DNA of 64,000 nucleotides from Micromonospora sonchi (GCF_014646235.1 NZ_BMNB01000027.1:25501-89500); one strand, 5' to 3'; positions 8,238-16,422 are shown, numbered from the stretch's first letter. Program-made: numbers and translations. Notes: generated from the letters alone by a model not told the origin.

Positions 8238-9418
8238 TCAGACCAGCCCGAGGCTGAGCGCCAGCTCGCCGATCGCCGCCGGAGCCTTCGGATCACGGGC
8301 GACCTGGGCGAGGACGTCCCGGCCCGCCGGCCGGCGCCGCACCTCGTACGGGGCGACCATCTCCGCGTCGAGCAGCACCCGGGCCGCGTTGGCCGGGTCA
8401 TCGGCCTGGAGGTACGCACGGGCGGCGTTGACCAGGTGCGCCGCCCGATGCTCCACCGGCAGCGACCGCCACCCCTCCCGCCGGACCGCCAGCCGGTGCC
8501 GCGCAACCGCCTCCCGTCCGTCGCCCAACTCCACGGCAACGGCACACCGGGCCAACTCGACCGCTGTCGGCCCGAACGCGGTCCGGTGATGGTCGAGCCC
8601 GTCACCGACCCGCACCGCCATCTCGGCGGCCTCGTCCAACAGCTCACCGGTCGCCCGCTCGTCACCGGAGCGGGCCGCGACCAGGCCGGCCTGCACCAGC
8701 AGCGCCCCACACAGCGACAGCTCCTCGGCAGAGCCGGTGGCAAGCTCGGGCGGAGCGACCCGGTACGCGGCAGCCAGCAGCACCGACCGCGTCCACGCGA
8801 AGGCGCGCAGCACCTGCCCGAGCTGCACCGCCGCCGCAGCCACCAGCACGGGATCACCCTTCGCCGCAGCCACCGCCCGGTCCGCCGCCAGCCAGGCAAG
8901 ATCCGTCTCGTCCAGCTTCACCAGCAGCGCGGCCGTCACCCGGTACGCCTCCACCACCGCCACCCGACCCGCCACCGGATCCCGGGCGCCGGCCCGGTCG
9001 ACGTCGCTGAGCAGCCGGGGCAGCAACTCCACCACCTGCGGATACCGCGCATGTTGGTACGCCGTCCAGACGTACCCCACCTGCCGCACGAGCCAATCGA
9101 CCGACACCTTCGGCGTCGGCCGGTCACGCACCACCGCGTACGCCGACAGCGCCCCACGGACTCGTGCGATGTCCGCGCTGCGTGCGACCGCGTCAGCGGG
9201 CCGAGCATCGCGGCCGAGCAGCGTCGCGGCATCGACCCGTAGCACGGCGGCGATGTCCCGGATGGTCGACATTTCTCCAGCGAGCGCACCCCACGCTCCA
9301 CCTTGTCGACCCAGCGCTTCGACTTGCCCAGCCGATCCGCCAACGACTGCTGCGACAGTTTCCGCCGCACCCGCAGGTAGGCGACCCGCCGACCGATCGG
9401 CACCCCGTCACCGCTCAT
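8238..9418 (-). pseudogene. XRE-family HTH/TPR regulator split by a frameshift
   Basis: Two minus-strand frames make one regulator. The first, from ATG 9418, encodes an XRE helix-turn-helix (KLSQQSLADRLGKSKRWVDK) and then reads out of frame after GVRSLEK. The second, from an ATG ending at 9272, continues naturally as STIRDIAAVLRVDAATLLG and a roughly 340-residue helical TPR-like sensor domain ending ELALSLGLV. The junction is GAGAAATGTCG; one extra A (GAGAAAATG) would restore LEKMSTIRD. So this is a single-base deletion in an A run, a sequencing error, or a split gene whose second half restarts at the overlapping ATG. It is the last gene of a run of tiny overlapping genes. Confidence 0.75.
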
Positions 9419-9629
9419 CCGACACCGTCCAGCGGCCACGGTTCACCGGCACCCGAAACCGCGCCCGGCACGGCAGGTCCGCACCACACCGGCAGCTCCG
9501 CCGCCGCTTTCGCCACGACCAGACCGGCCGATGCCGGCAAGCGAGGACGAGCGCCACCGCCGCGACCAGATCGCCGTACGAGATGGGCCGCCGACTGCCC
9601 TCGGCTGCCGGCACCCGGTCACCCTTCAC
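9408..9629 (-). CDS. Small Cys/Arg-rich hypothetical protein
   Basis: The 73-residue basic protein contains RHRPVWSWRKRRRSCRCGAD and ends NRGRWTVSDER. The CRCGADLPCR cysteine cluster could bind zinc or be structural. GTG 9629 overlaps the preceding 56-residue gene by 11 bases, and its 3' end overlaps the XRE HTH start at 9418 by 11 bases, which supports translation as part of one operon. I do not recognise a named family; small proteins of this style accompany XRE regulators in actinomycetes. Confidence 0.55.
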   Translation of the reverse strand: MKGDRVPAAEGSRRPISYGDLVAAVALVLACRHRPVWSWRKRRRSCRCGADLPCRARFRVPVNRGRWTVSDER

Positions 9630-9789
9630 GACGCCGCCGCCGATCCGGCACCGCCCGGGTCGTGTCGTCGAGGGGCGTACGCTCCGCCTCGGCCTGTTTC
9701 AGAATGCGCTGCTTGGCGGCTTCGTGCTCGGCGGCTTGGACGGCAGGCCCGGTCTTCGCCGCGTCGGCGTCGCGGTCGCGCTTGCTCAA
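9619..9789 (-). CDS. Small charged hypothetical protein (56 aa)
   Basis: This frame starts with TTG 9789, overlapping the previous stop as TTGA, and ends at 9619 inside the next gene. The product is hydrophilic and helical: SKRDRDADAAK, then AAEHEAAKQRILKQAEAERT and PLDDTTRAVPDRRRRREG. It is too short for most gene callers. Support comes from exact start/stop overlaps on both sides and good codon bias. The function is unknown; the Ala/Glu/Lys heptad-like pattern suggests a short coiled coil. Confidence 0.5.
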   Translation of the reverse strand: MSKRDRDADAAKTGPAVQAAEHEAAKQRILKQAEAERTPLDDTTRAVPDRRRRREG

Positions 9790-9941
9790 CGCGTCCGCCC
9801 ATCCTCGCCCGGCCAGCAGGGGTGATGCGCCAGCCGGGATCTGGCAAGCGCCAGCTCATGGATCAGGGTGAGCTGCGCGGGTACGGGCTGGCGGCCGTTC
9901 TGGCACCGCATCGGTCGGGACATCCAGCGAACGAGCATCAT
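9786..9941 (-). CDS. Small hypothetical protein (51 aa), first of operon
   Basis: ATG 9941 is preceded by a perfect AAGGAGG 7 bases upstream, the strongest ribosome-binding site in this part of the window. The product MMLVRWMSRPMRCQNGRQP continues to HHPCWPGEDGRTR and is basic and Cys-containing. Its stop overlaps the next start (TTGA). I recognise no domain. It heads the series of small overlapping genes that ends with the frameshifted XRE regulator. Confidence 0.5.
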   Translation of the reverse strand: MMLVRWMSRPMRCQNGRQPVPAQLTLIHELALARSRLAHHPCWPGEDGRTR

Positions 9942-10044
9942 CAGTGTCGCCTCCTTGATGTGAGGCGGCGGCGATGCTCAGGGGACCGACAAGGGAAGGC
10001 ACCGCCGCCACACTTGCATCGTCGGCGACAATTGGTGCCCGTTT

Positions 10045-10061
10045 CGTAACAGGCTGTTACG
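10045..10061. promoter_or_regulatory. 17-bp perfect palindrome, operator or terminator
   Basis: CGTAACAGGCTGTTACG has perfect 7-base arms around GGC. It covers the stop codon of the second XRE gene (TAA at 10059-10057) and lies about 104 bases upstream of the small-gene operon transcribed in the same direction. With no following T-run on the minus strand it is a poor intrinsic terminator, so an autoregulatory operator for one of the two XRE proteins is the better guess. Confidence 0.35.
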
Positions 10062-11280
10062 TTGCTGTGGGGTCGGGGTCGAGCGGGTCGATGCCGAGCC
10101 GTGTCGCCAGGTCACGCAACTCTGCGGAGCCACGGCGGCGCGCATCCCGCACCATCTGACCGGTGATCTCCTTGACCGTTGCCCGGGACCGCAGTTCCTG
10201 TGCGGAGACATCGTCGGCGGCCAGGAACTGCCGCACCGCCTTCTCGTGGTTGCCGGCCAGGAAGTGGCCCCGACCAACATCGATGTGCAGTCGAGTCCGA
10301 CGCTGTGCGTTACGCAAAGCGGTCCGGTCGACCTTTCGGGCATACTCCGGCGCTCGCTCCGGCTCACCATTTTCCAGCGCGATCGCCACCCGCCACGTCG
10401 CTACGTTCGCCGGCCCGAACTCCATCCGCCACCGATCCGCGCCGCCCGCCCGGCGCAGAGCGCCCTCGGCCTCGGCGTAGTGAGCGGCAGCGTCGTCACC
10501 ACGGCCCAGCGAGGCGGCGGAGATCGCCGCGTGGAGATGCAACATCCCATACCAGGACGCCAAGCCCTCGGTGGCTGTGTCGCCGACCCGCTCGGCAGCA
10601 ATCGCCGCCAGGGTCAGGGATCGGCGCTGTGATCCGCCGGTCAGGGCGACCTGCGCGGTGGCGAAATCGGCCGCCGCGATCTCATCGGGTTCACCGAGCA
10701 GCGCGGCGGCGTGTTGGGCTCGCTCGGCGAGACGCATCGACAGGTCCACGTGACCGAGACTCTTCATGCCGGTCGCGCCCGCAAACGCCGCCTTCACGAA
10801 CAGCGCCAAGCCCTGCCGCTCGGTGCGAGGCTCAGCAGCGAGGTACCGGGTGGCCGCGATCAGGTCAGGGAGCAGAGCAGCGTAGGCCACGTAATCGCAC
10901 GCCATCCGCGTCCGCATCACCTCTTCAGCACTGCGGACGACATCGGCAACGTTCGGCGGCGGACCGTCCGGGTCCTCGTCAAGCGCCCGCCGGATCCCGG
11001 GTGCAGCACTGTAGATCGCCAGCTCGGAGGCATCCCGAGGCTGGGCCGGTTGAGCGGTGAGATCCTCGACCCGGACGCCCAGCGCGGTGGCCAGGGCGAT
11101 GATGAGGCTCCGCTTCGTGACGGCCCGTTTGCCGCCCTCGATCATCGTGATGTAAGCAGCGGAGACGCCAACACGGTCGGCAAGTTGCTGCTGGGTCATG
11201 CCTGCGGTGGCCCGCCACCGGGCGATACGCAGTCCGATGTAGTCAGCCACGACGCTCTGCCGGGCGCCGTAGGTGATCAC
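10057..11280 (-). CDS. XRE-family HTH regulator with TPR-like sensor
   Basis: The 407-residue regulator has an N-terminal HTH (MTQQQLADRVGVSAAYITM, about residues 28-46) followed by IEGGKRAVTKRSLIIALATA and a long helical-repeat C-terminal domain. This architecture resembles the split regulator 0.6 kb away, although the sequences differ. The start is GTG 11280; GTG at codon 11 would give ADYIGLRIARWR and is an alternative. No DUF397-type partner gene is adjacent. The ligand and target are unknown; accessory-region position and nearby palindromes suggest a local role. Confidence 0.85.
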   Translation of the reverse strand: MITYGARQSVVADYIGLRIARWRATAGMTQQQLADRVGVSAAYITMIEGGKRAVTKRSLIIALATALGVRVEDLTAQPAQPRDASELAIYSAAPGIRRALDEDPDGPPPNVADVVRSAEEVMRTRMACDYVAYAALLPDLIAATRYLAAEPRTERQGLALFVKAAFAGATGMKSLGHVDLSMRLAERAQHAAALLGEPDEIAAADFATAQVALTGGSQRRSLTLAAIAAERVGDTATEGLASWYGMLHLHAAISAASLGRGDDAAAHYAEAEGALRRAGGADRWRMEFGPANVATWRVAIALENGEPERAPEYARKVDRTALRNAQRRTRLHIDVGRGHFLAGNHEKAVRQFLAADDVSAQELRSRATVKEITGQMVRDARRRGSAELRDLATRLGIDPLDPDPTAT

Positions 11281-11669
11281 AAAAAGCCGTCAGCACTGCA
11301 GCCTCCCAGGGAGGAATCTGAGCCCAGCCCGCCGGCCCCGACCGACGGTCCAGCACTTCGGACGGTACACCGACCTGCACCCAACATGGTGACGCTGAGC
11401 ATCCGAATAGTCCACGGATTGTGGCCATCCCGGCCGTGCTCGCTCCCCGCCCTGACTCGGTCTGGCCTCTCCCCTCGTAAGCCCACGATCGTTGGCGGCT
11501 GAGCTGCACGCCACGCCGACAGAAGTGCAGCTGAAGTGCCAACGATCGCAGACGGAGCCTGCTGGGCCCGCCGTCAACGCTGGGACTGAAGAGCCACTGC
11601 TACCGATATTTGTCGCTATATGGGCCGCTGCTGATTAAGGAGTAATCTGCCATCCCCCCGTACTGCCAC
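11281..11669. other. Intergenic region without genes
   Basis: The 389 bases between the XRE regulator and the hsdM relic hold no frame with credible codon use. The main structure is the nested inverted repeat at 11486-11548; the XRE promoter presumably lies next to 11281. Base composition is more mixed than in neighbouring genes, in keeping with an accessory insertion scar. Confidence 0.5.
11486..11548. repeat. Nested 63-bp inverted repeat
   Basis: The outer arms CGATCGTTGGC (11486-11496) and GCCAACGATCG (11538-11548) pair perfectly, and the inner arms AGCTGCAC (11502-11509) and GTGCAGCT (11525-11532) also pair. The result is a long interrupted stem, and GAAGTGC occurs twice in direct orientation on the right side. 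Possibilities are an operator pair, a cruciform or a mobile-element end. Confidence 0.55.
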
Positions 11670-12176
11670 TCACCGCACCGTCGAGTCTGCCGCAGCGGAG
11701 GCTTCGAGCGCTGCGACGACCGCCTCGAATTCGGCCAGGGCTGCGGTGAGGTCTTCGACGATCTCTCGGGCGATGACCTCGGGAGCCGGGAGGTTCTCCA
11801 TGTCCTCCAAGGATTCGTCGCGCAGCCAAGTGATGTCGAGGTTGACCTTGTCGCGGGCGAGCAATTCGTCGTACGTGAACGATTTGAACCGCTCGGTTTC
11901 GACGCGCTCGGATCGGGGCTTGCCTGGCAGGTAGCTAAAGACGAAGTCTTCGAGGTGGTGGCGGCGAAGCGGGTTCTGCTTGAGGGTGAAGTGCTGGTTG
12001 GTCCGCAGGTCGTAGATCCACAGCCGGTCGGTCCACGGCTGCTCGGCGGCGGGCTTCTTGTCGAAGAAGAGCACGTTGGCCTTGACGCCCTGGGCGTAGA
12101 AGATGCCGGTCGGCAGGCGCAGCATGGTGTGCGCGGCGAGCCGGGCGGTGCCGTCAACCAGTTCGACGCCGTGCAC
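11670..12176 (-). pseudogene. hsdM relic: C-terminal part of type I DNA methylase
   Basis: The 168-residue frame carries the C-terminal segment of type I restriction-modification N6-adenine methylases: MLRLPTGIFYAQGVKANVLF, then FFDKKPAAE, LWIYDLRTNQHFTLKQNPLR and FTYDELLARDKVNLDITWL. The SAM-binding motif and NPPF catalytic motif, which lie further N-terminal in HsdM, are absent, and no hsdS or hsdR is present on either side. The intact protein is about 500 residues, so this is a remnant unable to methylate. The 5' breakpoint is near 12180. Confidence 0.85.
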
Positions 12177-12252
12177 GAAGGTGTCACGCAGATGTGCGCG
12201 CTCGGTCGGGGTCGGACCCGACCTGGCGGCCGGTCCCCGCCCAGCTCATCTC

Positions 12253-12313
12253 GTTGACCATGAGGTTGGCGGCAGTTGAGGAGATCGACTTCGCCGCTAA
12301 CCTCATGATCAAC
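12253..12313. repeat. Long near-perfect inverted repeat (21-bp arms)
   Basis: The left arm 12253-12273 (GTTGACCATGAGGTTGGCGG plus C) pairs with the right arm 12293-12313 at 19 of 21 positions across a 19-base loop. The right arm covers the stop codon of the thioredoxin-fold gene at 12309. It could be that gene's terminator, or the scar or end of the element that truncated hsdM, whose remnant begins some 75 bases away. Confidence 0.55.
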
Positions 12314-12926
12314 GGGGTGAGTGGTGAGGGTGAGGGGTGGTGTGGGGGCGGCCTTTCAGCTCGTGGAAGCCTGGGGTCGCGGCGACGAGGAGGGTGCCGT
12401 CCCAGAGGCGGCCGGCAGCCTCGCCGCGTGGGATGCGGGAGATGACCGGGCCGAAGAAGGCCACCCGCCGGCCGGTGTCGTCCTCGGCGGCGATGATCGG
12501 GGTGCCGACGTGGTCGCCGACCAGCGCGATTCCCTCGGCGTGCGAGGCGCGCACCGCGCCGTCGAACACCGTCGTGTCGGCCGCGTCCGCGAGGTCCCTC
12601 GGCAGGTCCGCGTCCGCCAGCGCGTCACCGAGGTCGCACCACTGGCCTCCTTCATGGACCCGCTTGCCGTACGCGGTGAAGAAGCGCGCCAGCCCGTCCT
12701 GACCGTGCCGCTGTCGCACCGCCGCGCAGACCCGCACCGGGCGCCACAGCCAACCCTCGGTGTCGCCCTCCGGATCGACCTCCCGGCCCTCGTTGAGCAC
12801 GGACAGGCTCATCACATGCCAGCGAAGGGCGAGCGGTCGGACCGTGGCGGCCTCGACCAGCCACCGCAAGGTGACCCAGGTGTACGGGCAACTCGGGTCG
12901 AACCAGAAGTCCACGTTCCGCGCCAT
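12309..12926 (-). CDS. DsbA-fold protein, Rv2466c/mycothiol nitroreductase-like
   Basis: The 205-residue thioredoxin-fold protein starts NVDFWFDPSCPYTWVTLRWL, the N-terminal pattern of actinobacterial Rv2466c-like mycothiol-dependent reductases. The helical insertion follows (residues 60-150), then HVGTPIIAAEDDTGRRVAFF with the cis-Pro loop GTPII. The motif is CPYT, with one Cys, so a monothiol (mycothiolated) mechanism is expected rather than a dithiol CxxC. ATG 12926 follows AGGAGGAGG. The product is cytoplasmic, with no signal peptide. The C-terminal tail HTTPHPHHSPR is low-complexity and partly derived from the inverted repeat at the gene end. Confidence 0.85.
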   Translation of the reverse strand: MARNVDFWFDPSCPYTWVTLRWLVEAATVRPLALRWHVMSLSVLNEGREVDPEGDTEGWLWRPVRVCAAVRQRHGQDGLARFFTAYGKRVHEGGQWCDLGDALADADLPRDLADAADTTVFDGAVRASHAEGIALVGDHVGTPIIAAEDDTGRRVAFFGPVISRIPRGEAAGRLWDGTLLVAATPGFHELKGRPHTTPHPHHSPR

Positions 12927-13057
12927 CGGCCTCCTCCTGACGACAGGAGAAGTTACCCGCTTCAGGCGCCGATCAGCACCGCAGAGAGACCAGCAATAGG
13001 CGAGGCCGGGGTCCAGGGCTGGTGATGCTGTGCCTCGGGTGGTGGGCGGCGCGGGAT

Positions 13058-13285
13058 ACGGCATGTCGGGGTGTTCGGGCCGATCGGGCGGGCGCGAGAT
13101 GCGGCATGCCGCGGTATCCCGTCCGGTGAGCGGCGCGGCTTGCGGCATGTCGGGGCATCCGGCCCTGCTGAGGCCACGAGTTGCGGCATCTCGTGCGCAG
13201 ACCACGAGTTGCGGCATCTCGTGCGAAGGCCACGAGTTGCGGCATGTTGCGCGAAGGCCACGAGTTGCGGCACGTTGCGCGACGA
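13058..13285. repeat. 28-bp tandem repeats with degenerate upstream copies
   Basis: Four consecutive 28-bp units start at 13174, 13202, 13230 and 13258 with the consensus CCACGAGTTGCGGCATCTCG followed by TGCGAAGG-like ends. Units 1-2 contain CACGAG...CTCGTG, so each can fold into a small hairpin; units 3-4 lose the right arm. Three more diverged GCGGCAT-containing blocks lie upstream (near 13058, 13101, 13142) at 41-43 bp spacing. The 467-base gene-free stretch 12927-13393 otherwise shows nothing. There are no unique spacers, so this is not CRISPR. Confidence 0.8.
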
Positions 13286-13393
13286 GGCCGGATACAAGCG
13301 CCTCAGGCTGATCGGCTGGCGCTGCAACCGGCCAGGACGTCACCAACGCCTATTGCCGGGCTCACTCACTCGCCGAGGAGCGAAGCCGGCGGG

Positions 13394-13801
13394 TCAGCCC
13401 TGCGTACGGTCGTCGATCTCGGTGCCCGACTCGCCAGGGCGCGCGCCGATCGCCTCCTCGGCGGCCCGCCCGCCGGTGCTCTGGTCACCCAGGTTGAGGT
13501 CGCTGCGGGGCAGGCCGGACAGCCCGGCGGGATCCCGGGTCGGCCGGTCGGTGTCCTCGCGGGCCGAGGTCTGGGCGGCCGGCCCGCCGGCCGACTCGCG
13601 GCGTCCGACCCCTCGGGCGTGGTAGCCGCCTGGACCGCCCGGGTCGGTTTCGATGGGGCGGCCGTCCGGTTCCGCCAGCCCGGCCCGGCGCAGCATGTCG
13701 ACCAGTTCGTCGTGCGGCATGTTTTCGGTGTCCGCTATTCCGGCGCCACGGGCGATGGATCGCAGCGTCACGAGGTCTTCGTCCCGGAAAGTCTCGGCCA
13801 T
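13394..13801 (-). CDS. Hypothetical protein with SAP/Rho-N-like N-terminus
   Basis: The 135-residue protein begins MAETFRDEDLVTLRSIARGAG and continues NMPHDELVDMLRRAGL, a short two-helix pattern like Rho termination factor N-terminal or SAP domains, which bind nucleic acid. Residues 45-135 are Gly/Pro/Arg/Glu-rich and probably disordered. The start ATG 13801 is chosen because the pattern begins there; a much longer frame through this region is the shadow of the glycosidase gene. It is separated from the upstream operon by two hairpins, so it probably has its own promoter or read-through transcription. Confidence 0.65.
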   Translation of the reverse strand: MAETFRDEDLVTLRSIARGAGIADTENMPHDELVDMLRRAGLAEPDGRPIETDPGGPGGYHARGVGRRESAGGPAAQTSAREDTDRPTRDPAGLSGLPRSDLNLGDQSTGGRAAEEAIGARPGESGTEIDDRTQG

Positions 13802-13839
13802 ACCGCTGGCTTCCCCACCTGGTGGTGCGAAAACCTGCC

Positions 13840-13916
13840 GGTCGATCAGGCGCGGCCCGAGCCTGATCGACCCCGTTTCGCCGGAATGGCGGTGTCCCAC
13901 GCCGCCGGACACCGCC
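13840..13916. terminator. Double hairpin after the glycosidase operon
   Basis: Stem 1 pairs GGTCGATCAGGC (13840-13851) with GCCTGATCGACC (13861-13872), 12 perfect base pairs. Stem 2 pairs GGCGGTGTCC (13888-13897) with GGACACCGCC (13907-13916). Both lie 56-132 bases downstream of the beta-helix gene stop on the minus strand. Stem 1 is followed there by GGCAGGTTTTCG. Probable factor-independent or RNA-stabilising termination of the six-gene operon. Confidence 0.6.
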
Positions 13917-13971
13917 ACTTCGCCGGCATGGTGTCGATCAAACAGCCACGCCGGAACCCGCCGAGCGAGCG

Positions 13972-16377
13972 TCAGCCGCTGGTCAGGCTCCACTGCTGGT
14001 TGGTGCCGCCGTGGCAGGCCCAGAGGTGCACCTTCGTCCCGTTCGTGGTGCCGTAGCCGCTGGCGTCGAGGCAGAGCCCGGAGTGGACGCCGGTGATGGT
14101 GCCGTTGGCGTTCACGTTCCACTGCTGGTTGGTCTGACCGTTGCAGTCCCAGATGATCGCCAGGGTGCCGTTTGCCGTGCCCTGCCCGGACGCGTCGAGG
14201 CACTTGTTGCCGTACACCATTAGTTGCTTGCTCGCGGTGTACGTCCACCGCTGGTTCGTCCCGCCGTGACAGTCCCAGAGCTGGGCCTGGGTGCCGTTGG
14301 TCGTACTCGATCCGCCGATCTCCAGGCAGCGGCCGGACTGAGCGCCGACGATCCGTACGCCCTGCGGTGGCGGTGGTGTGGTGCCGCCCTGCGGGCCGGC
14401 GGCCGCCATCACGGCCTGGGCACCGGCGGGCCAGTTGCCGTTGGTCACCGTCACGTTGCCGGAGACGACGTTGCCCCGGTCGCCGTTGGTCACGTTGGTG
14501 CTGCCGTTGGTCGACCAGTTGTTGGTGACGGTGAAGTTGCCCATGTTCTCGGCGAACCAGTAGTTGGCGGTGGCCCAGGTGCCGGTGGACGAGAAGACGT
14601 TGTTGCGGGCGGTGTAGTAGCGCGAGCCCTCGTCGAAGTAGAGGCCGAAGTGGCCGTTGGTCCGCAGGCAGTAGTTGTCGCTGATCAGGGCGCCCGGGTT
14701 CGCCGACAGGGTGTAGATGCAGCCGCCGTCGTTCATCTGCTGCATGACGTCGTGCACGTAGTTGCCGACCAGCCGGTTGTTGGACGCGGTGGTGGCGGTG
14801 CTGTAGCGCGGCTGGTAGTTGTACAGGCCGCGGTCGGCGTAGTGGTTGCTGCCGCCGGCGTCGTTGGAGCCCCAGCCGTAGCCGATGGACATGCCGGTGT
14901 ACGGCATGTTGTAGACCTCGTTGTACGAGACGGTGGCATTGCTGACGTAGGTGGTGAGCACCGAGACGATGCCCCGGTACTCGATCCCCAGGTCGTGCAG
15001 GCGGTTGTTGCTGATGGTGATGTCCCGGTTGACCATGCGCTGGTCGCTCGGGTGATGGGCGTCGGCGCGCACCCCGCCCACGACGATGCCGCCGGCCGAG
15101 TTGCGGGCGATCTCGGAGCGGGTGACGGTGATGTTGCTGGCGCCGAGGCCGACGCCGCTGGCGTGGGCGTTGGCGTCGTTGCCGATCCCGATGGCCGTCT
15201 GCCCCAGGTTGACGAACTGCGAGTCGCTGAAGGTGATGTTGTTGGCGGCGGAGATCTGGACCGCGGCGGGCATCTGCTGCCAGTTCGGCCGGGTGGCCTC
15301 GAACTGCGGGCAGCCGTTGTGGCAGGAGGTGAAGCTGGGCCAGTTCCAGTTGCCGTAGATGTAGGCACCGGTCTGCTGGTCCACGAAGCCCTGGTTGCTG
15401 CTGGCCCCCCGCCAACTGGTGCCGGTGAAGGTGATTCCGGTGAAGGTGATGTGGTGTGCCGGCGCGGCGTACGTCCCACCGACACCGAGCAGGGACTCCA
15501 GCGTCGGCAGCTCCACACGGACGTTGTTCATGTTCTGTCCGGCGAGCGGAATGTAGGAGAGCGCTCCGCTGCCCGGGTCGAGATACCACTCCCCCGGCGC
15601 GTCCAGGAACTCGTAGGCGTTGGTCAGATACAGCGGGCCGGCCCGGTGCGGGCTGGTGAACGTGTCGTAGCCGAAGTTGTTGTTGCTCCAGCCGGGCTGC
15701 TGCATCCGGATCTGGTTCCCGCTGATGCTCTGCACCGACACGTACCGGTCGGTGAACGAGTTGACGCTCTCCATCTGGATCCGGCTCTGGTTGGCCAGGT
15801 TGTTCAGGTAGCTCAACGCGCTGGTGGTGAACCTCATGCCGGTGCTGTCGGCGGTGAAGTCGGCCCGGTTGACCTGGGTGCGGGCCCGGGTGGCGAGGGC
15901 TCCGTCGACGTAGAGCTGCCGGCTGTCCAGCCCGGCGCCGACGTTGGCCCGCCAGATGTTGCGCCCGGCGTCCACCAGCGACCAGCCGGTCACCGCCCGG
16001 GCGCCGCTGATCACGGGGCGGGCCGACGGGGCAGCCTGCCACACCACCCGGTAGCCGTTCGTGCCGGAGTCGGCGGCGGCCAGCCGCAGCGGTGACGAGA
16101 GCCGGTACACCCCGTCGGCCAGTTGCACCACGATGTCGCCGGACATCGAGCCGTTCAGCCCGCGCACCGCGGTCTGCGCGGCGGTCAGCGAGCACGGTTG
16201 GGCGGCGCTGCAACTGCTGCCGCTGCCGGACGGGGACGCGTAGAGGGTGGTGGTGGCGGCGAGCGCCGGCGCGGCCGAGGTGGCCACGACGGTCGCGGTG
16301 GCCACGGCGGCCAGCGCCACCGCCGTGGCTGCGGCCAGCACCGGTCTGGTCAAGGTGAGAGGAGTTGGTACGGACAC
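13972..16377 (-). CDS. Secreted GH141-like beta-helix glycosidase with CBM13
   Basis: The 801-residue protein has an N-terminal secretion signal ending near APALAA|TTTLYASPSG. A right-handed parallel beta-helix follows at about 45-640, with many N-rich coils (NRLHDLGIEYRGIVSV, TASNNRLVGNYVHDV). A Pro linker precedes a ricin-type beta-trefoil at about 667-800, with three GTNQ(R/Q)W-type QxW repeats. The N-terminal order PVISGARAVTGW ... RQLYVDGALATRARTQ resembles GH141, whose characterised members are an RG-II alpha-L-fucosidase and a xylanase; the assignment is by pattern memory. GTG 16377 follows GGAAGGGAGAA. It ends a CUT2 sugar-importer operon, 45 bases after the isomerase gene. Confidence 0.8.
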   Translation of the reverse strand: MSVPTPLTLTRPVLAAATAVALAAVATATVVATSAAPALAATTTLYASPSGSGSSCSAAQPCSLTAAQTAVRGLNGSMSGDIVVQLADGVYRLSSPLRLAAADSGTNGYRVVWQAAPSARPVISGARAVTGWSLVDAGRNIWRANVGAGLDSRQLYVDGALATRARTQVNRADFTADSTGMRFTTSALSYLNNLANQSRIQMESVNSFTDRYVSVQSISGNQIRMQQPGWSNNNFGYDTFTSPHRAGPLYLTNAYEFLDAPGEWYLDPGSGALSYIPLAGQNMNNVRVELPTLESLLGVGGTYAAPAHHITFTGITFTGTSWRGASSNQGFVDQQTGAYIYGNWNWPSFTSCHNGCPQFEATRPNWQQMPAAVQISAANNITFSDSQFVNLGQTAIGIGNDANAHASGVGLGASNITVTRSEIARNSAGGIVVGGVRADAHHPSDQRMVNRDITISNNRLHDLGIEYRGIVSVLTTYVSNATVSYNEVYNMPYTGMSIGYGWGSNDAGGSNHYADRGLYNYQPRYSTATTASNNRLVGNYVHDVMQQMNDGGCIYTLSANPGALISDNYCLRTNGHFGLYFDEGSRYYTARNNVFSSTGTWATANYWFAENMGNFTVTNNWSTNGSTNVTNGDRGNVVSGNVTVTNGNWPAGAQAVMAAAGPQGGTTPPPPQGVRIVGAQSGRCLEIGGSSTTNGTQAQLWDCHGGTNQRWTYTASKQLMVYGNKCLDASGQGTANGTLAIIWDCNGQTNQQWNVNANGTITGVHSGLCLDASGYGTTNGTKVHLWACHGGTNQQWSLTSG

Positions 16378-16422
16378 GCGGTTCTCCCTTCCGGGATGGG
16401 GGATTCGACGGGTGGCCCGCCC

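Noticed and set aside
9626..9859. 77-codon minus-strand frame overlapping the small-gene operon
   Set aside because: The adjacent frames of 51 and 56 codons have exact overlaps, a perfect ribosome-binding site and better codon use.
13174..13285. CRISPR array
   Set aside because: Units are directly adjacent without unique spacers, and no cas gene is present.
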